Position numbers and translations under genes: made by a program | Notes under the pieces: model-generated | Seen by the model: the letters and a program-made list of their open reading frames with translations, nothing else | Database searches by the model: none | Told to the model about the DNA's origin: nothing | Shown: one piece after another, positions 22,820 through 34,147 of the stretch | Layout of the letters: the number at the start of each line of letters is the position of its first letter | How positions within the stretch are numbered: position 1 is the first letter of the stretch | Assembly: GCA_026225945.1 (NCBI GenBank) | Contig: JAMJFZ010003163.1 | Coordinates: forward strand, 20,830,501-20,894,500 | Source of the DNA: Cricetomys ansorgei | Taxonomy: Eukaryota > Chordata > Mammalia > Rodentia > Nesomyidae | Length of the DNA: 64,000 bases | Direction: 5' to 3'

Positions 22820-23157
22820 TGCTGTGGTTTGAGTGTGAAATGGCCCCACAGGCTTGTATAGTTCCACACTCGGTCCCCAGATGGCAGCTCTGCTCAAGAA
22901 GGTTGTGCAACCCTTAGGAGTAGAGTCTTCCTGGAGGAAGTGGATCTCTGGGGCTGGGCTTTGAGGTTTTGTATAATCCAGCTCCACTTCCTGTTTGCTC
23001 TCTCCTTAGAGACTGCTGATGGACTGTGATGGACCAGCCTCATGCTTCTGCTGTCTTGTCTTCTCCGCCATGATGGACTGCATCCCCTCTGAAACTGTGA
23101 GCCAAAACAAACCTGTAAGTTGTTTTTGTCAGCATATTTGATTCATCAACAGAAGAG
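22820..23157 (+). mobile_element. ORR1-like MaLR LTR nested in L1M
   Basis: GCTGTGGTTTGAGTGTGAAATGGCCCCACAGGC, CACACTCGGTCCCCAGATGGCAG, GGAGTAGAGTCTTCCTGGAGGAAGTGG, TCCACTTCCTGTTTGCTCTC, CCGCCATGATGGACTGCATCCC, GAAACTGTGAGCCAAAACAAACC and TTTTGTCAGCATATTTGATTCATC match the ORR1D/E type in order. L1M text resumes on both sides, so the LTR entered the older LINE. Confidence 0.85.
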
Positions 23158-23483
23158 AAAATAAGATAATAGTTTAAGATTTTTTTGTAGTATATATAAA
23201 GTGATACCACTTGAGGGTAGATCCAGGTACATTAAAATATACACTGGGGCTTAAAACAAATTATTAAGACACTAGAGAAAAAATTTCAGCTAATCCTCCA
23301 GCAAGGAGATAAAATAAAGCCATAAAGAATATACAGTTTAATAGGAAGAAAGAAAAGAAGCAAAATAAAAAATGATGAATGAAATAATGAATGAAATTAA
23401 TAAACCTAGCTATATCAACAGTCACATTAAATATAAAGTATCTAAATTTCTATAAAAGAGAGGGATTACCAAATTCAATTTTT

Positions 23484-23602
23484 AAAAAGTAAGATCCCAG
23501 CACTCAGGAGGCAGAGGCAGGTGGATCTCCATGAGTTCTAGGCCAGCATGGTCTACAGAGTGAGTTCCAGGACAGCCAGAGTTATAACAAGGAAAAACCA
23601 AA

Positions 23603-23649
<47 letters not shown>

Positions 23650-23660
23650 AAAGTAAGATC
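23484..23660 (+). mobile_element. 5'-truncated B1 with exact 13-bp TSD, nested in L1M
   Basis: The direct repeat AAAAAGTAAGATC is present at 23484-23496 and again at 23648-23660. Between them is B1 beginning at ATCCCAGCACTCAGGAGGCAGAGG, so about the first 30 nt of B1 are missing, and it ends in a pure (AAAT)n tail at 23605-23647. L1M ORF2 text continues across the duplication ('ttttaaaaagtaagatctaagtccac'), which confirms L1-mediated insertion into the LINE. Confidence 0.95.
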
Positions 23661-26205
23661 TAAGTCCACTATTGACAATGTAAAATAGAAATATGTAAAT
23701 AAGTTACAAAGTAAAAGAATAGACTAATATATGTCATCTTAATAAAAGTCAAAGGAACCTAAAATTGCTGTTAACATCCAGCAAGATGTAGAAACATAGA
23801 AGCTGCAAAGAATAAAGATGTTTATGCACAATTAGAAAAGTCACTTCACGAAAAGGATGTAACATCTTTAAATATTTGTAAACATAGCAACAAGTTTCAA
23901 AATACATGAAGTAAAGAACAATAAATCCCAGAATACCAGGAAGAGACAGGCATAACCTTAGTCAGAAGCTGGACCATTCTTTTGTCCTTGTCAGAGAAAA
24001 AACAAGCAGAAAACAGGTAAAGGTAAACAGGGAGCAGCTGACTATCAGCCAGCTTAACTTGATTTACCTGTTTGTGCTACTGAGGAAGACAGCAGCTAAA
24101 TTCCAGTCTTTCCAACCTCACACAGCGTGTTCACCAAGACCGACCATATTGTGGATCCTTAAAAAAATATATGGCTTATAAAGAATCCAATATGTTCTCA
24201 GATTCCAATAGTGTTAAAGAAGAAAACTAAGTACACTTAGAAATACTTAGAAACTAATGCATTACTAAACAACCTGAGGTCAAAACTTAAGACATGTATT
24301 AGAAAACACTTCGAATTTAATGAAAATAAAAGCACACATTTCAATATTTAATGTGATGCCAATATAGCATTACTTAGGAAAAATTAATAGTTCCAAATGG
24401 CTATATTGGTACAGAAATAATGCCTTAAATCAATAACCTTACATTTTTACCTTAGGCAAGTAGAAAAAAGAATTACAAAAGAAAAGCCCAAAATAAAGAA
24501 AATAAAAAGATGAAAGTGAGAATCGATGGCACAGAAAAAGATAGAAACAGAAAAATCAATGAAACCAAAAGCCAGTACTTTGGGAAGATCAATAAAGCTG
24601 AACAATCTCTTGCCAGATTGATCAAGCAAAAGAGAAGACACGAATTACCAGTAGCAGCTATAAAAGTGACATCATTATTGAGTCCACAGATTTTAAAAGA
24701 ATTGTAAGGGCTTAGCATAAATAATTGCACGCCAATAATGTCACAACTCAAATGAGACGGAGAAAATCCTCCAAAGACACCCACTCGCACGGCTCGCCGG
24801 GATGAACTGGGCACTCTGAAGCACTCACAGATGCATTCACTATCTCTCGTGGATAAGACCGCAGCTAACAACCTCACAAAGGAAAGCTTAGGCCCAAGGG
24901 ACTTCTCTATTGGAGAATTTACCAAACATTTAATGGAAAAAAAAAATTGACACAAACTCTTCTCCTGAGGAGGCACATCTTCAAACCTGCTCTGGGGCTG
25001 GCATTACTCATGCACCAAATCCAGACAAGGATTTATGAACAGAGAAAACTACAGACCAGTCTTTCTTTTGAACGCAGACACAAAACACTTTTACTAAATT
25101 TTACCAAGTGGAGTTAAATAGTACATAGAAATGATACTTGCATCATGACTGTGTAGAGGTAATCTCAGGAATGCACACTCGGGTTTCTGTGTGGGGGAAA
25201 AAAAAACGAATACAATTTACCATGTTTCAATGATGAAGATATAGAACTGTCTATAACCACGCGTATATGGCGAAAGGAAAAAAAGTGACAAGAATTACAC
25301 ATTCAGAGCTAATAAAAACTCTCAGCATATTAGTCATAGATAGGAACTACATCATTCGGATAAAATCAAGTTTTTTCTTTTTCTAACAATAATCAGTAAT
25401 AAATTAAAAAATGAAAAAATAGCATTTACAATTACATCATAAAGATTAAATACGTGCAGATAAATCTCATAAAGGGTGTGAAAGACTTGTGACATTTTTA
25501 ATACGCCACGAAACATGAATTGAGAAAAGTTAAAGAAGACCCGAATGAATGGAGACAGTGCTCAGTGTTCATGGATTGGAAGAATCAACAGGTCAGTGTG
25601 AAAAATCCCACAGACTAAAAATGTAAAAACTATCGAGAATAACCCAGATAGCATTCTAGACCTGATCTAGAATCAAGAACTGATTCTAATTATTTTTTGA
25701 AAATGAAGAAGCAGCAGAGGCATCCAGGCCACCCGTTTCAAGTACTTTTCACTAAGATGGCCTCATCAGGACAGTATGACAGCTGCACAAAGAAAGACAA
25801 TTCATACCGCAGAAGGAAGCGTCCGAAGTCTTCGCTTCTTCAGGGACAACTAACTGCTTTCCAAGAAGCAGTCAGTGATATTCAGAGGAAACAAAGACCC
25901 ATCTATGGTCAATAGTGTCTTAGCAATCAGATATCCACATGCAAAACAAGTAGCCTCAATCCAAAACACATGACCTACATAAGATCAACTAAAGCTACAT
26001 CGTAGAGTCGTAGAGTAAAAAGCGAACCAAGAACTAGAGGGCATGGAGAAAACAGCATGGAAGTTAGGTGAGAACTTCTTAGACACAACACCAAAAGCGT
26101 GACTCAAAGGAAATATTCATAAATGAGCCCTCCCTAAAATAGAAACCTTTGTTCTCCAAAGAAAGATAAGAAGAGGATGAAAGAAAACCCATAAGGCAGG
26201 AAAAG

Positions 26206-26860
26206 GGAGAGACTGGCCGTTCTGCAGTCACTCTGCCCTTCTTCTGCCTCTCAGACAAGTCAAGCTCCTCTTTGGGATTTCTGCTCTTTGCAGGGAGGGC
26301 CCCATCCATGCCTCACTGAGCTGACCCTCTCTGTCAGTTTCCCATATAACCAGGTCTGGAGAGCCTGTCCACCCCATGATGCTGTTCCACTGTGTAGAGC
26401 GGTGATTTCTCACGACCTGAAGCTACCACGCCTGTTTGTTTCAATCCATTAGCCTCTTTGTGTTAGGATGTAAAGTCCAGGAATCAAGGACCAAGCCTTG
26501 TTCTCCAACCAATGTCATATAGCTCAGCTGCCTCTGGAGAGGCCTGCCCAAGCTAGTGGCTCAGCTGCCACTGGTACACAAGAGATTTACAAGTTTCCTC
26601 TGTGGTAAGCAATCACCACAAAAAAACCCCACTCCGTAGATCTCTGTTATAGGAATGTAAGGATGGATCTTTAAGTTCCCAGTTTGTTCCAAAGAAATCT
26701 CTCAGGTGCCTCAAGTCTACTCGGCACCATGGCATCATGAGCTGAAAAGCCTTATGGGAGTGGAGGAAAGCATACAGAACATCCAAAGGAGAAGCTGCCC
26801 TTTGCTTTTCCTTGCATGGACAGGGGTTTTCTCCTGAAGATCCATGCAATAGCTCATTTG
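26206..26860. other. Unassigned DNA with possible L2 scrap
   Basis: At 26448-26520, GCCTCTTTGTGTTAGGATGTAAAGTCCAGGAATCAAGGACCAAGCCTTGTTCTCC resembles the L2 3' text 'ctagactgtaagctccatgagggcagggaccttgtct'. The rest is unrecognised. Confidence refers to the L2 scrap. Confidence 0.3.
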
Positions 26861-26904
26861 CCGGTGCTTACCACAGAAGTGTGAAGGCCTCATTTCGGAG
26901 CCTC

Positions 26905-27135
26905 AGCACCATGCTAGAAGGCGGCTGCACAGTAATCCTAGCACTGGGGAGCTGGAGACCAGAGGAATACCTTGGGCTGGCTTGCCAGCCATTCTCACTA
27001 AATCTTTGAGTTCCAGGTTAGTGAGAAGCCTTGTTTCAAAAATTAAGGCGGAGAGTGATTGAAGAAGTCACCTGACATTGACCAGTGTCCCCCTACACAC
27101 ACATAGAGAGACAGAGAGAGAGAGAGAGACAGAGA
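26905..27135 (+). mobile_element. B4 SINE with (GA)n tail
   Basis: GGCTGCACAGTAATCCTAGCACTGGGGAGCTGGAGACCAGAGG, CTTGGGCTGGCTTGCCAGCCATTCTCACTAAATC, GAGTTCCAGGTTAGTGAGAAGCCTTGTTTCAAAAATTAAGG and GAAGAAGTCACCTGACATTGACC..CACACACAC follow the B4 consensus. A (GA)n run at 27105-27135 follows. Confidence 0.82.
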
Positions 27136-29070
27136 AGAGAACTGTACAAGATACAAGAGCCAAGGTCACTTCCCTAATGTCTAAGACACGCACGGACACG
27201 CTATGCAATCTTGGATATGCAATATGGAGTGTGGAGATACCATGCTTGAAATAGACTCGCCAGGATTAAATGGCTTAGCCTTCCTGTCCCCTGTTTACAA
27301 ACTAAGGAGGCTGATCAAGTGTGATGCATGGATCCTCAAAAAAAAAAAAAAATCTATGAAACAGTACTTGTAAAACACTTCTCATGGATTCTAGAATATA
27401 ATTACGTGTTCTATAGATAGTAATAAAAATGATTCAAGGTATCATCATTATTAAGATGAAAATCATGAGTGACAACACCCCGTCTTTTAGGACTGGGGAT
27501 CAGATGGCGTGTAAAGCGATGCACAGGGCTTGCGTTTAGAGTTTTCAGTTTAGAGAAGAGGAAAGGTAGAAGAATGTCTGAAGGAAATGTGGAGTCGGTG
27601 TTCACAAGAGTCGCTCTGACCTTCGAGCACTCTTCCAGTCCGCCGAAGCAAGGGAAGTTACCCCACCACGGGCACCAGCAAGACGCTTGTGCCAGATGGG
27701 TATCTCACTGCTCTACCTCTACTCCCCGCGTGGCCTCTTTTTATGTCCAGGCAAAAGGAGGGTGCACACAAGATGAAAGACTACCCACCTGTGTGAGGGC
27801 TTCCTTAGAACAAGGCGCCTGAGCCACATTTAGGAGAGCCATGCCGGGACTCCCCTGCAATCCTACACCTCTCCATGTGACCTGAGCATCAGCATTGTCC
27901 TTCTCTGTGCCAGTAAAGAAGGAGCATACCCAGGCCCCCAAGAGCTTTCTCATGGCAAGAGAAGAAAGGAAAGCTGTCTGCCTAAATAGCTCAACACAGC
28001 AAGTTCAGTCAGCACATAGCCCCTTCGTTCAAGTAACATGAGACCTGGGGGAAATGGAAAGAGAAAGGCTAGATCAGGTCAGGTTTTTGCTTCTTTCTTT
28101 TGCCAATGCTCTTATTGGGTGTAGGAGGGTGGGGGATGAGAAAGAAAGGGGAACTGTTGCCCGACATAAAAGCAACTACACAGAGCCCATGCCAAGTCGG
28201 TACCTTAGAAGGTCTAGGCCGAGTGGGGGAGGGGGAGAGTCTCTTCCCCCTAGATGAGGGGGAAAGTTCCTTGCAAAGCCGTTTCCTCAGCACAGCACGC
28301 CGTGAGGAAATGGCTGCCAGGATCACGTGCATTTGTTGCATTTAGACAAGAGGAGTAGGAATGAAATAATAAAATGTAAATAAATAAATAAATAAAATAC
28401 TAAAGAGTGTAAAAACTGATGACAGAAAAGCGGTGGACTCTCCATTTAGCAGCCGGGATGGGTTTTCCTGGAGTGGACTGTATTTGCAAGCAGATTGTGT
28501 CTCCAGACTGCTGAACACGGAAGGCTCTGTATGACCACAGCGGAATCAGAAGAGGGGTCAATGTCTCCGCATAGGACGTGGGAGGAGTGCAGAACTGGGC
28601 GGGGCGTGAGGGAAGCAAGAGCACGGGACAACTGACCGCGGCATAGTTTAAGGTTTTACAGCAACAGCACATTAGAATTGCTTGAAATTTCAAATTGTCA
28701 GTACCTCCTGCCACTCAGACACAAAGAACAAGATCTGAGCAGCACTTGACTGGCGAGCAGGGCTTTTGGTGGCTAAGGTCACAGAGCTATAGTCATGACC
28801 CGGAAACAGAAAGAAAGGTCAGATGTGGTACATGGATACGATGAAGCCCACTAAGGGCAGTACCCCACCCCAGAGAAGATTCAAAGTCTGCCTCCTCTTC
28901 CTCTGCCTCTTCTCCCTCCCACAGGAGCAGATCACCTCCCATCTGTATGTAAGGTAGGTATTTTTTTTTTCACAGTTTTATCTCAATCCAAAAGACAGGG
29001 TGACCCCAGCCAAAATAGTTTGAATCAAATCGATTATCACACAGAGGAAAATCTGTTTGCTGAGACTATA

Positions 29071-29071
<1 letters not shown>
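27136..29071. other. Unrecognised single-copy DNA
   Basis: An A14 run lies near 27338-27352 and an (AAAT)n stretch at 28378-28396; both may be retroposon tails with unrecognisable bodies. Open frames reach 117 codons (27469-27822, plus) without family signatures. Confidence 0.4.

Positions 29072-29123
<52 letters not shown>
29072..29123. repeat. (CA)26 microsatellite
   Basis: Uninterrupted AC dinucleotides over about 52 bp. Confidence 0.97.
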
Positions 29124-29126
<3 letters not shown>

Positions 29127-30351
29127 GAGAAACACATGCACACAAGAACCATGTGATCTCAGGAACCCAAACCAAAGAAAGATGGATGGGAAGCAGTTTC
29201 GGCACTGATTATACCCAGAAAATCAAACACCACAGGGCCCCATCTCCCATTTGTGGCTCTCTTGTGGGTCATTTCATTCTCTCCTGCCACAAAGAGAGCC
29301 TTCTCTAAGTTTTTCCTGTTGGTGTCAAGACAAATACGATTGGCCTAAACTAACAAAATACACATAGGGACAGAGAGATACTATACAGTGGATATTATAT
29401 TAACCGTCTTCTTGGAGTCTGATACCCAGCTTTCTGACTGTCATCTGTGACAAGCTACTGATACCTCCTAGGAAACAACACGAGGTAAGCATAGATGACA
29501 ATCAGTCTAAGCAAACCCAAGCTTCGAGTTGCGAGTGGAGACCACATACTGATCCCCACATGGCACAGTCACCAGGTACCATTTTTCTATAAAAATTTAC
29601 TCCTAAAATTGTCCCTCTTCGTCACAAACCCAACTTAAAATGTTTGACTAAGGAAGTCATAGACATTAGGGGAATCTGTTTAGCAAATTGTTTAGCAAAT
29701 TGATGTGGTGTCAAGCTGCCTTTTAAATATTTGTGTTTGGAGACATGACATATATTCCTCTCAACCTTAAACAGAAAAACTTCTCTTCCTAGTGAATCAG
29801 AGACCCACGGATACACAGGGGTCTAAGAATAAGTGACAGATGGGCTCTCAGCCCTGAACTTTAAGATTTTAAGACTCAGAAAACACGGTGGAAGAGGGGG
29901 GCAGAAAAATGTAAGAGCTGGAAAATAGAGAAAAGGGCCGCAATGAAAAGTCATCTCCTAGGCAAGGTGAATCCATGGCGATCCCAACTCCCAGCAGCTG
30001 TACATGCTTGCCTTGGTCTGCAAAGGGACCCATCAGCTGTCAGCCATAGATGGAGGGTGGGCTCAGGGAGTCCTAACCCTCGTGGCTGAACTAGTTGCCA
30101 CTGACAGATTCAGGGAGAAGGGGAACCATTGCTTTCAGCTTTGTACCTACTGATAACCTCATCAGGTTCCAGTGGGTAGTTCCAATCCAATGGACTCGCA
30201 GATGGCCCCCGGTTAAATGGGTCATAAAACCAAACCAACACTTGTAGATCTTGGAAAAGAACTGTAAGGGATAGGAGTTGGGTAAGGGAATAGGGTTGAC
30301 AGAGCTGAGAGGGAGATGGGGCAGAGTAAGCAGAATACATTGAACAATTTA

Positions 30352-30353
<2 letters not shown>
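29124..30353. other. Unrecognised single-copy DNA
   Basis: No repeat family was recognised. A 12-bp tandem duplication (GTTTAGCAAATT twice) lies at 29678-29701. Confidence 0.4.

Positions 30354-30409
<56 letters not shown>
30354..30409. repeat. (CT)n microsatellite
   Basis: Pure CT dinucleotides over 56 bp adjoin a reverse B4 and are probably its expanded tail. Confidence 0.96.
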
Positions 30410-30410
<1 letters not shown>

Positions 30411-30413
<3 letters not shown>

Positions 30414-30590
30414 TGTGTTTAAACTTTATGTGTATGTGTGTGTGCATGTGCATTCATGTACCAAAACTCATCAAACTGTGTTTTCATTACATACGTGCAC
30501 ATGCACCATGTAGACACCTGGGCTTGAACTCAGGTTGTCAGGCTTGGCGGCAAGCACCCTCACAGGCTCAGCCATTTAATCTACCCTGAA
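30411..30590 (-). mobile_element. B4 (RSINE1-type) SINE, decayed
   Basis: CACCATGTAGACACCTGGGCTTGAACTCAGGTTGTCAGGCTTGGCGGCAAGCACCCTCACAGGCTCAGCCATTTAATC is the inverted B4/RSINE1 head. The TG-rich part before it corresponds to the SINE 3' end. Confidence 0.8.
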
Positions 30591-31010
30591 GGTGCTTGTT
30601 AATGCATGTTTCTCATCATGACAGCAGCCGTTTCCACGGAGACTTATGCGATGAGTTACATGTGCTCATCATTTTCCGCTACACGTGGTACCAAACATCA
30701 AATGGATCCTGATGCAAAACAGACAGTATTGGCAACCTCTCGATGAGGACATAAGAGGTAATTGTCTACTCTGAAACATTAGATAGGAGCGATCATAAAA
30801 GCAATTGACATTACCTTTAGTGAGGAATGTTTTCTTCTAAGGTAATTAGTCCAACAAGGGTTCATAATTCCTGAACTTCCCTCTTCCCCTTTGTGCTGAT
30901 TAACCAATCACATTAGATTGTAAAGCCTGTAAAGCCCATCCTGCCAGTGGGATGAGATGCAGTCACTACAAACATCGTGGGTAAAAGATAGAGACCACTT
31001 TGACCAAATG
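30590..31010. other. Candidate conserved non-coding element
   Basis: This block is repeat-free and low in CpG. It contains GTAATTAGTCC (TAATTA at 30843-30848), GCTGATTAACCAATCACATTAG (a CCAAT box at 30904-30908 beside ATTAAC) and GCAATTGACATTACC. The density of such words fits a developmental enhancer, but conservation was not tested. Confidence 0.35.
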
Positions 31011-31660
31011 AGTCTGCTTGCTAGCCCTGTTTGGGTCCTGGCTCACCCTTTGTTGAAAACAGAAATGCCTTGCCAAATCACTACCACTGTGTTCATGTGT
31101 TTCTTTGTGTGACACTAGGGCAATGTTTTTCCAACACCTATTAAAAGAAGAATATTGCTAACACACTAGAAACTACAAACTTCTGATGCCACTGCACCCT
31201 AAACACAAACTTCATGCAGTAACTAGTTAGAGCTAACTACGTCAACACAACAAAGAAGTGTTGTCGAGGAAGTAGACTCCAGATTGAAGGGAGGGATCCA
31301 GTCTTGCCTAAGGACTGGAGTCCATGTGCCTACTCAGAAGCTCCCACCCGTGCCCTTTTGTTTACCAAGTGAAGAGCCAAGAGCTTCTCTGCCACTAAAG
31401 CTTTTCCCACTCTTCTCTCTTGACGATAGCAAGAAACTCAGCTACCATTTCCCTTAAGCTATTTCTTACAGTCTCAGTCACTGTGGCTCCCTCTGTTCTG
31501 CACTTTCTCTGAGAGAATCCTGACTGGCTAAGCTCTTAGTGTGGTGTCTAATCAACAGCTGCAGACTAGGGTGAGCATGAAGTAGTGTTTCCAGTCCACA
31601 AAGGTCTTTCTTAGTCCCACAGCTTGCTCTCTCCTCTAAACCATATGCCATTATTGCTAA
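31011..31660. other. Unrecognised single-copy DNA
   Basis: No element or gene signal was recognised. Confidence 0.35.
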
Positions 31661-31664
31661 TATC

Positions 31665-31830
31665 TAAGTGAGGCGATTTGCGTTGGAGTCTCAGTGAGGT
31701 AAACGCAATTGTGCTCATTTGCCTTTGAGAAAACTAAGACATCTGGAGACTGCAGAATGTGTTCAAGATCACAGAAGTAGCACATAGTAAGACCAGGGCC
31801 TGTGCCTGACAATGGTGCACTGTGGAATGT
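31665..31830 (-). mobile_element. MIR SINE
   Basis: TGTGCTCATTTGCCTTTGAGAAAACTAAGACATCTGGAG..GAATGTGTTCAAGATCACAGAAGTAGCACATAGTAAGACCAGGGCCTG follows the inverted MIR core, including 'gatcacacagctagtaag...cagggcctg'. Confidence 0.72.
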
Positions 31831-32390
31831 GTGCTATCTTGTGTGCTGATAAACTGTAATACTAATATTCTTCAATATGATATTTATCATTTTGTTTTTA
31901 TTCCTATCTGCCCAACTATGCTGGGAGTGGAAGGGATGTCTTCTCCTCTCCCTACACCACACATCTTAGCCTTGTACTTGCTCTGCTTCAAAGGCAAAGA
32001 TGCCAAGGCACCAGGTGAGACACTATCCGAGTGCCTGCCAAGGAAGGAACAGATGGTTCTAGCTAAATGGTGAGATCAAGTCCCTGCCACAGTAATGGCA
32101 ATAAGCATTCCACATAAAATAATTACTTCCAGTCTGCCTGGCAGGTTGGATGAAGTCCGAGGGAAAGCTAATTCTTCCTCGCAGCTTTGAGCTTTCTAGC
32201 TCTGGTTTCCCAAATGAAAAGGATCTCTTTCCTGTGATTCTTTGCAAGATCCCTTTAGTCATGACAGAACTACCTCCATGAATGACAGAGTCTATCTGGA
32301 GTCCCTCTGCTGTACAGGGACCAAAATTGGGGAGGAGATTAAGTTTTGGGGAGATTTAAGTCGACAGCCAAGGTCAAGGGGACAGTCAGG
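31831..32390. other. Unrecognised spacer
   Basis: Single-copy DNA. Nothing was recognised. Confidence 0.35.
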
Positions 32391-32397
32391 AAACACA

Positions 32398-32534
32398 GTG
32401 CTGCGTGTGGAGGTCAGAGGCCAAGTAGCAGGAGCCTGTTTTTCTCCTTGCACCATGTGGGTCCCTAGGATGGAACTCAGGTCATTAGGATTGGCAGCAG
32501 ATACTCTTACCCGTGAACCACCTTGCCAGCCCTA
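32398..32534 (-). mobile_element. B4 (RSINE1-type) SINE
   Basis: GTGGAGGTCAGAGGCCAAGTAGCAGGAGCCTGTTTTTCTCCTTGCACCATGTGGGTCCCTAGGATGGAACTCAGGTCATTAGGATTGGCAGCAG..CCGTGAACCACCTTGCCAGCCC is the inverted consensus through to the SINE head. Confidence 0.9.
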
Positions 32535-32594
32535 AGAGTACTTTTAAAGGTGCATTACTCACCATAATGGCAGAATCTCCTCGGCAGACTTTTG

Positions 32595-32675
32595 TGCTTT
32601 GTGCTCATTTTAAATTGAGAAACCCAGAGCCCACATAACCTGGTCAAGCTCTCTAAGCTAGTTAGCTATGTCCTA
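32595..32675 (-). mobile_element. MIR fragment
   Basis: CATTTTAAATTGAGAAACCCAGAGCCCACATAACCTGGTCAAGCTCTCTAAGCTAGTTAGC is close to 'cattttacagatgaggaaactgaggcccagagaggttaagtgacttgcc..cacagctagtaagc'. A forward-oriented MIR-like phrase at 32694-32740 may belong to another copy. Confidence 0.55.
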
Positions 32676-33019
32676 GAAAATTATGCAGTGATATTCCCAT
32701 CTGTGGAATGGGACTGATCATACGAGGCTCATCGGCTTAAGAAGTGCAAGGAATGTTAAAGAAGACAAAGATGGTGGATCACGTGGAAAGGTGCTGAGAA
32801 CAGAATCCAAGCCTTGATGTGTTCTTCCAACTCTGCTCAGTTCCAGAGCCACCTGCTGTCTCTACCTGTAAAGGCTTCTGCCCGTTCTCCTCACCTTTTT
32901 GCAGAGGCCCAGGCCCCTCCCTTGGCCACAACCGTTTTTCTTGAATTGTGGGGCTCAGAAGAAATGATCTCTGTCTCTATCTGTCCATCTGTCTGCCTGC
33001 CCTCTGCTCTGTGAGCACT

Positions 33020-33340
33020 GTGTGTATGTGTGTGGTTATGTGTACATATGTATGTATGTGTGTGTATGTATATGTGTGTGTGTGTGTATATGTGTATGTG
33101 TGTATGTGTATATGTGTATGTATATATGTATGTATGTGTTTTTATTTGTATGTGTGCTGTGTGTATATATGTGTATGTATGTGTGTGTATGTGTATGTAT
33201 GTGTGTATGTATGTGTGTATGTATGTATGTGTGTGTGTATGTGTATGTGTGTGTATGTGTGTATGTGTATGTATATATGTATGTGCATGTGTGTGTGTAT
33301 GTGTGTGTATGTGTGTGTGTGTGTGTGTATATGTGTGTTC
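33020..33340. repeat. Compound (TG)n(TATG)n microsatellite, ~320 bp
   Basis: TG, TATG and TATATG units alternate for more than 300 bp. All six frames stay open over long stretches, giving Cys/Val/Tyr/Met or His/Thr repeats up to 197 codons. Alternating purine-pyrimidine tracts of this length can adopt Z-DNA. This is a repeat, not a gene. Confidence 0.97.
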
Positions 33341-34145
33341 AGTAAGCAAATATCTGCTCACATTGAATGCTGAAAGTTTATTCTTTATGGGACTTTGTCA
33401 TCTTGATTATGAAAATTTAGCCCAGCTCAGTTCAACCTCCCTTTCAGAGAATCGTGACTTTCTACTGCAATTCCAAGCAAAGAGAGCTCAAGGATCTTTA
33501 CCCCACATGCCTTCTTCGGTACCTCTAAAGAAAAATTCCTCCCTATCATTCCCATCTCTTGCTTATTCAGTCTATAAGAAGCTATCCCTCAGCAGGAACC
33601 AAGAAGGCCACATACCACACTAACAAGTGGTACATGCATTGTTAAATGCTTTGAGATTTGCCAGTGATGGAAGGCATCCAAAATTCATTCCAAAAAAAAG
33701 AAAAGAAAAGAAAAAAACAGTCATAATCAGAAAAGAAATAAAAGGTAAAGCTGTTTTAATGGCTCTGCCGCTTACTTTCTATGAGGACACATTTCATCTC
33801 CCAGTGGCTACCCTCCCGCTGTGAGCAGTGTGCACACAGCTCCTGTCCTCCAGGCCCTGCAGCTTGCTGCATAGAGAAGGCATAGCTGATACTTCTTTTA
33901 TTTCTGTGTTTGAGAAAGGTGTCATCATTCTGGCCTCTGCTAGCTCAAAGAGAAATCCGCTGTTGTTCAAACTGGCCAACCCTTTGAAGAACGCCTTGTA
34001 TCTCTACGGCCATTTTCAAGGTTTTTCAACCATTAGTTTTCACAGATTAATTCTGACATGCCTTGCTGTGGACTTCTTTATATATATTCCATTTAGAAGG
34101 CAGCTGCGCTCACCACTATACCACCGACGCAGTACTGATCCTGTT
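33341..34145. other. Unrecognised single-copy DNA
   Basis: An AAAAG run lies at 33693-33718. No repeat family or exon was recognised. Confidence 0.35.
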
Positions 34146-34147
34146 TA

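Larger units (their letters stand above)
22050..26205 (+). mobile_element. Long decayed L1M LINE (inter-ORF region plus ORF2), nested insertions
   Basis: The 5' part (22050-23480) follows the old L1M inter-ORF text, for example CAGCCTAGAATTCTACACC..TATTTTTTCACATC and CCTAGCTATATCAACAGTCACATTAAATATAAAG. ORF2 follows. In its pre-RT part, 24510-24707 encodes a fragment with KINETKSQYFGKINKAEQSL. The RT fingers region gives RENYRPV at 25041-25061, and CSWIGRIN lies at 25566-25589. Near the C-terminus are ATATCCACATGCAAAACAAG and GACACAACACCAAAAGCGTGACTC. Near 25365-25385 the order jumps from the 'ataaaaactctcagca' part to the 'ccatttacaatagcatc' part, so the RT palm with the (F/Y)ADD motif appears deleted. 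Frames are broken throughout. The 3' UTR is not seen, so the element cannot be active. Confidence 0.9.

Noticed and set aside
24510..24707. 65-codon frame with L1 ORF2 similarity as a possible live gene
   Set aside because: It is a short unbroken piece of a disrupted ORF2; frames on both sides are interrupted.
24473..24976. 167-codon minus-strand frame
   Set aside because: It is antisense to the decayed L1M ORF2; open only because the sense strand is A-rich.
29678..29701. GTTTAGCAAATT tandem pair
   Set aside because: A 12-bp duplication is common replication slippage and has no wider context.
32891..33361. 156-codon His/Thr repeat frame, minus strand
   Set aside because: Encoded by the CA strand of the microsatellite.
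33030..33623. 197-codon plus-strand open frame
   Set aside because: Two thirds of it is Cys/Val/Tyr/Met encoded by the TG/TATG microsatellite; the rest lacks any domain.
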